Shown here: positions 63,372 through 64,000 of the stretch, piece after piece
Position numbering within the stretch: the stretch's first letter is position 1
How the letters are laid out: the number at the start of each line of letters is the position of its first letter
Source of the DNA: Shewanella yunxiaonensis
Lineage (GTDB): Bacteria > Pseudomonadota > Gammaproteobacteria > Enterobacterales > Shewanellaceae
Direction: 5' to 3'
Assembly (NCBI RefSeq): GCF_018223345.1
Contig: NZ_CP073587.1
Coordinates: 3,597,001-3,661,000, forward strand
DNA: 64,000 nucleotides
Translations under genes and position numbers: made by a program
The notes under the pieces: generated by a model
Seen by the model: only the letters and a program-made list of their open reading frames with translations
Told to the model about the DNA's origin: nothing
Database searches by the model: none

Positions 63372-64000
63372 CTACTCAGTAACTGACGGCCGCGCCATCT
63401 CAAATTCGGTCGCGGCACTAATACCAAAATAGCTCGCCGGACCACCCGCACGCAAGATCGGCTCAGCCGCAATGGTTTGATAAATGCCATCTTTGATAAA
63501 ACGCTTATCAATATGTACGCCCACGACTTCGCCCAGCACTAGCCAATTGTCCATCGGCTGTTTCGCCGCCGTTTGCAGCCGGATCAATTGTGTCAGCCTA
63601 CATTCAAACGATGCCGGACTTGCCGCCACCCGCGGCACCTTCACCAACTGCGACGGCGCCTTTACCAAGCCCGCTAATTGAAACTCATCCACCTCGCTAG
63701 CAACGCCAGCACAACTGATATTCATCTGCGCCGCCAACGGCTTAGTGGCGAGATTCCAGCAAAACTCACCGGTTTGCTCAATATTGGCCACACTGTCTTT
63801 CCAACCCGAACTACAAAAGCCAATAATCGGTGGCACATCCGCAAACATATTGAAAAAACTATAAGGCGCGAGGTTCGCCACACCATCAGGATTACAGCTA
63901 GAGATCCAGCCAATCGGCCGCGGCGCAACAATCGATTTCAGCGGATTATACGCCAAGCCATGATCTTGCTTGGGCTGATAAAAATGAAACTGACTCGACA
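63372..64000 (-). CDS. Flavin reductase-like FMN-binding protein (5' end outside window)
   Basis: The minus-strand frame is open to the right edge, so the start lies beyond 64000. The TTG at 63956 is only an internal codon: upstream residues continue HFYQPKQDHG, the usual N-terminus of this family. FMN-binding blocks: NPLKSIVAPRPIGWIS, NLAPYSFFNMFADVPP and GWKDSVANIEQTGEFCWNL. Probably a cytoplasmic flavin reductase or related oxidoreductase. Ends 16 bp before ybiI on the same strand. Confidence 0.85.
   Translation of the reverse strand, partial: SSQFHFYQPKQDHGLAYNPLKSIVAPRPIGWISSCNPDGVANLAPYSFFNMFADVPPIIGFCSSGWKDSVANIEQTGEFCWNLATKPLAAQMNISCAGVASEVDEFQLAGLVKAPSQLVKVPRVAASPASFECRLTQLIRLQTAAKQPMDNWLVLGEVVGVHIDKRFIKDGIYQTIAAEPILRAGGPASYFGISAATEFEMARPSVTE

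Overview
The window reads as a gammaproteobacterial chromosome, most likely Shewanella or a close relative. The evidence is the block rpoH-ftsX-ftsE-ftsY-rsmD-DUF1145, a menDHCE operon, a CpxRA pair followed by trmL, two c-di-GMP proteins, multihaem respiratory genes and many short insertion sequences. Coding density is high and no tRNA or rRNA gene was seen. The first gene (rbbA) is cut at its 5' end by the left edge. The last gene (flavin reductase) is cut at its 5' end by the right edge.

Layout. 1-2909: rbbA-yhhJ ABC export genes. 3024-5809: a TnpB-only IS200/IS605-type element, interrupted by an ISL3-family element with an 8-bp target duplication. 5814-9771: fieF, a Met-rich CpxP-like protein and cpxRA, with a perfect CpxR box. 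9845-12555: trmL, an orphan gene, then a CooA-like CO sensor and a CowN-like protein with a palindromic operator between them. 12612-15880: two M16 peptidases and a small exported protein. 16083-24194: a GGDEF/EAL protein, several uncharacterised envelope or tellurite-type genes, and a YjeH exporter with an Lrp/AsnC regulator. 24205-28404: a nrfBCD-like electron-transfer set and a TorD chaperone, with no intact catalytic subunit between them. 28781-34785: a LysR regulator and menDHCE. 34809-36112: an IS1111-type element. 36157-41253: rpoH and the fts/rsmD group. 41263-50608: mixed metabolism, a Fur-controlled PepSY operon and YqhD with its AraC regulator. 50677-55305: a second Met-rich protein and two-component system, then arylsulfate sulfotransferase. 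55452-64000: Cdh, an S1/P1 nuclease, YcaD, AzlCD, a second c-di-GMP protein, a DUF4097 lipoprotein, YbiI and the flavin reductase.

How it fits together. Menaquinone synthesis (menDHCE) would supply quinol to anaerobic chains such as the NrfBCD-like module. Two separate Met-rich exported proteins each face a divergent OmpR-type two-component system, which suggests duplicated envelope or metal stress circuits. The strongest unusual signal is the CooA-CowN pair. A CO-sensing CRP-family regulator sits directly upstream of a nitrogenase-CO-protection protein, and a TGTCA-N6-TGACA site lies in the gap at an activator-like distance from a candidate -10. No nitrogenase gene is in view.
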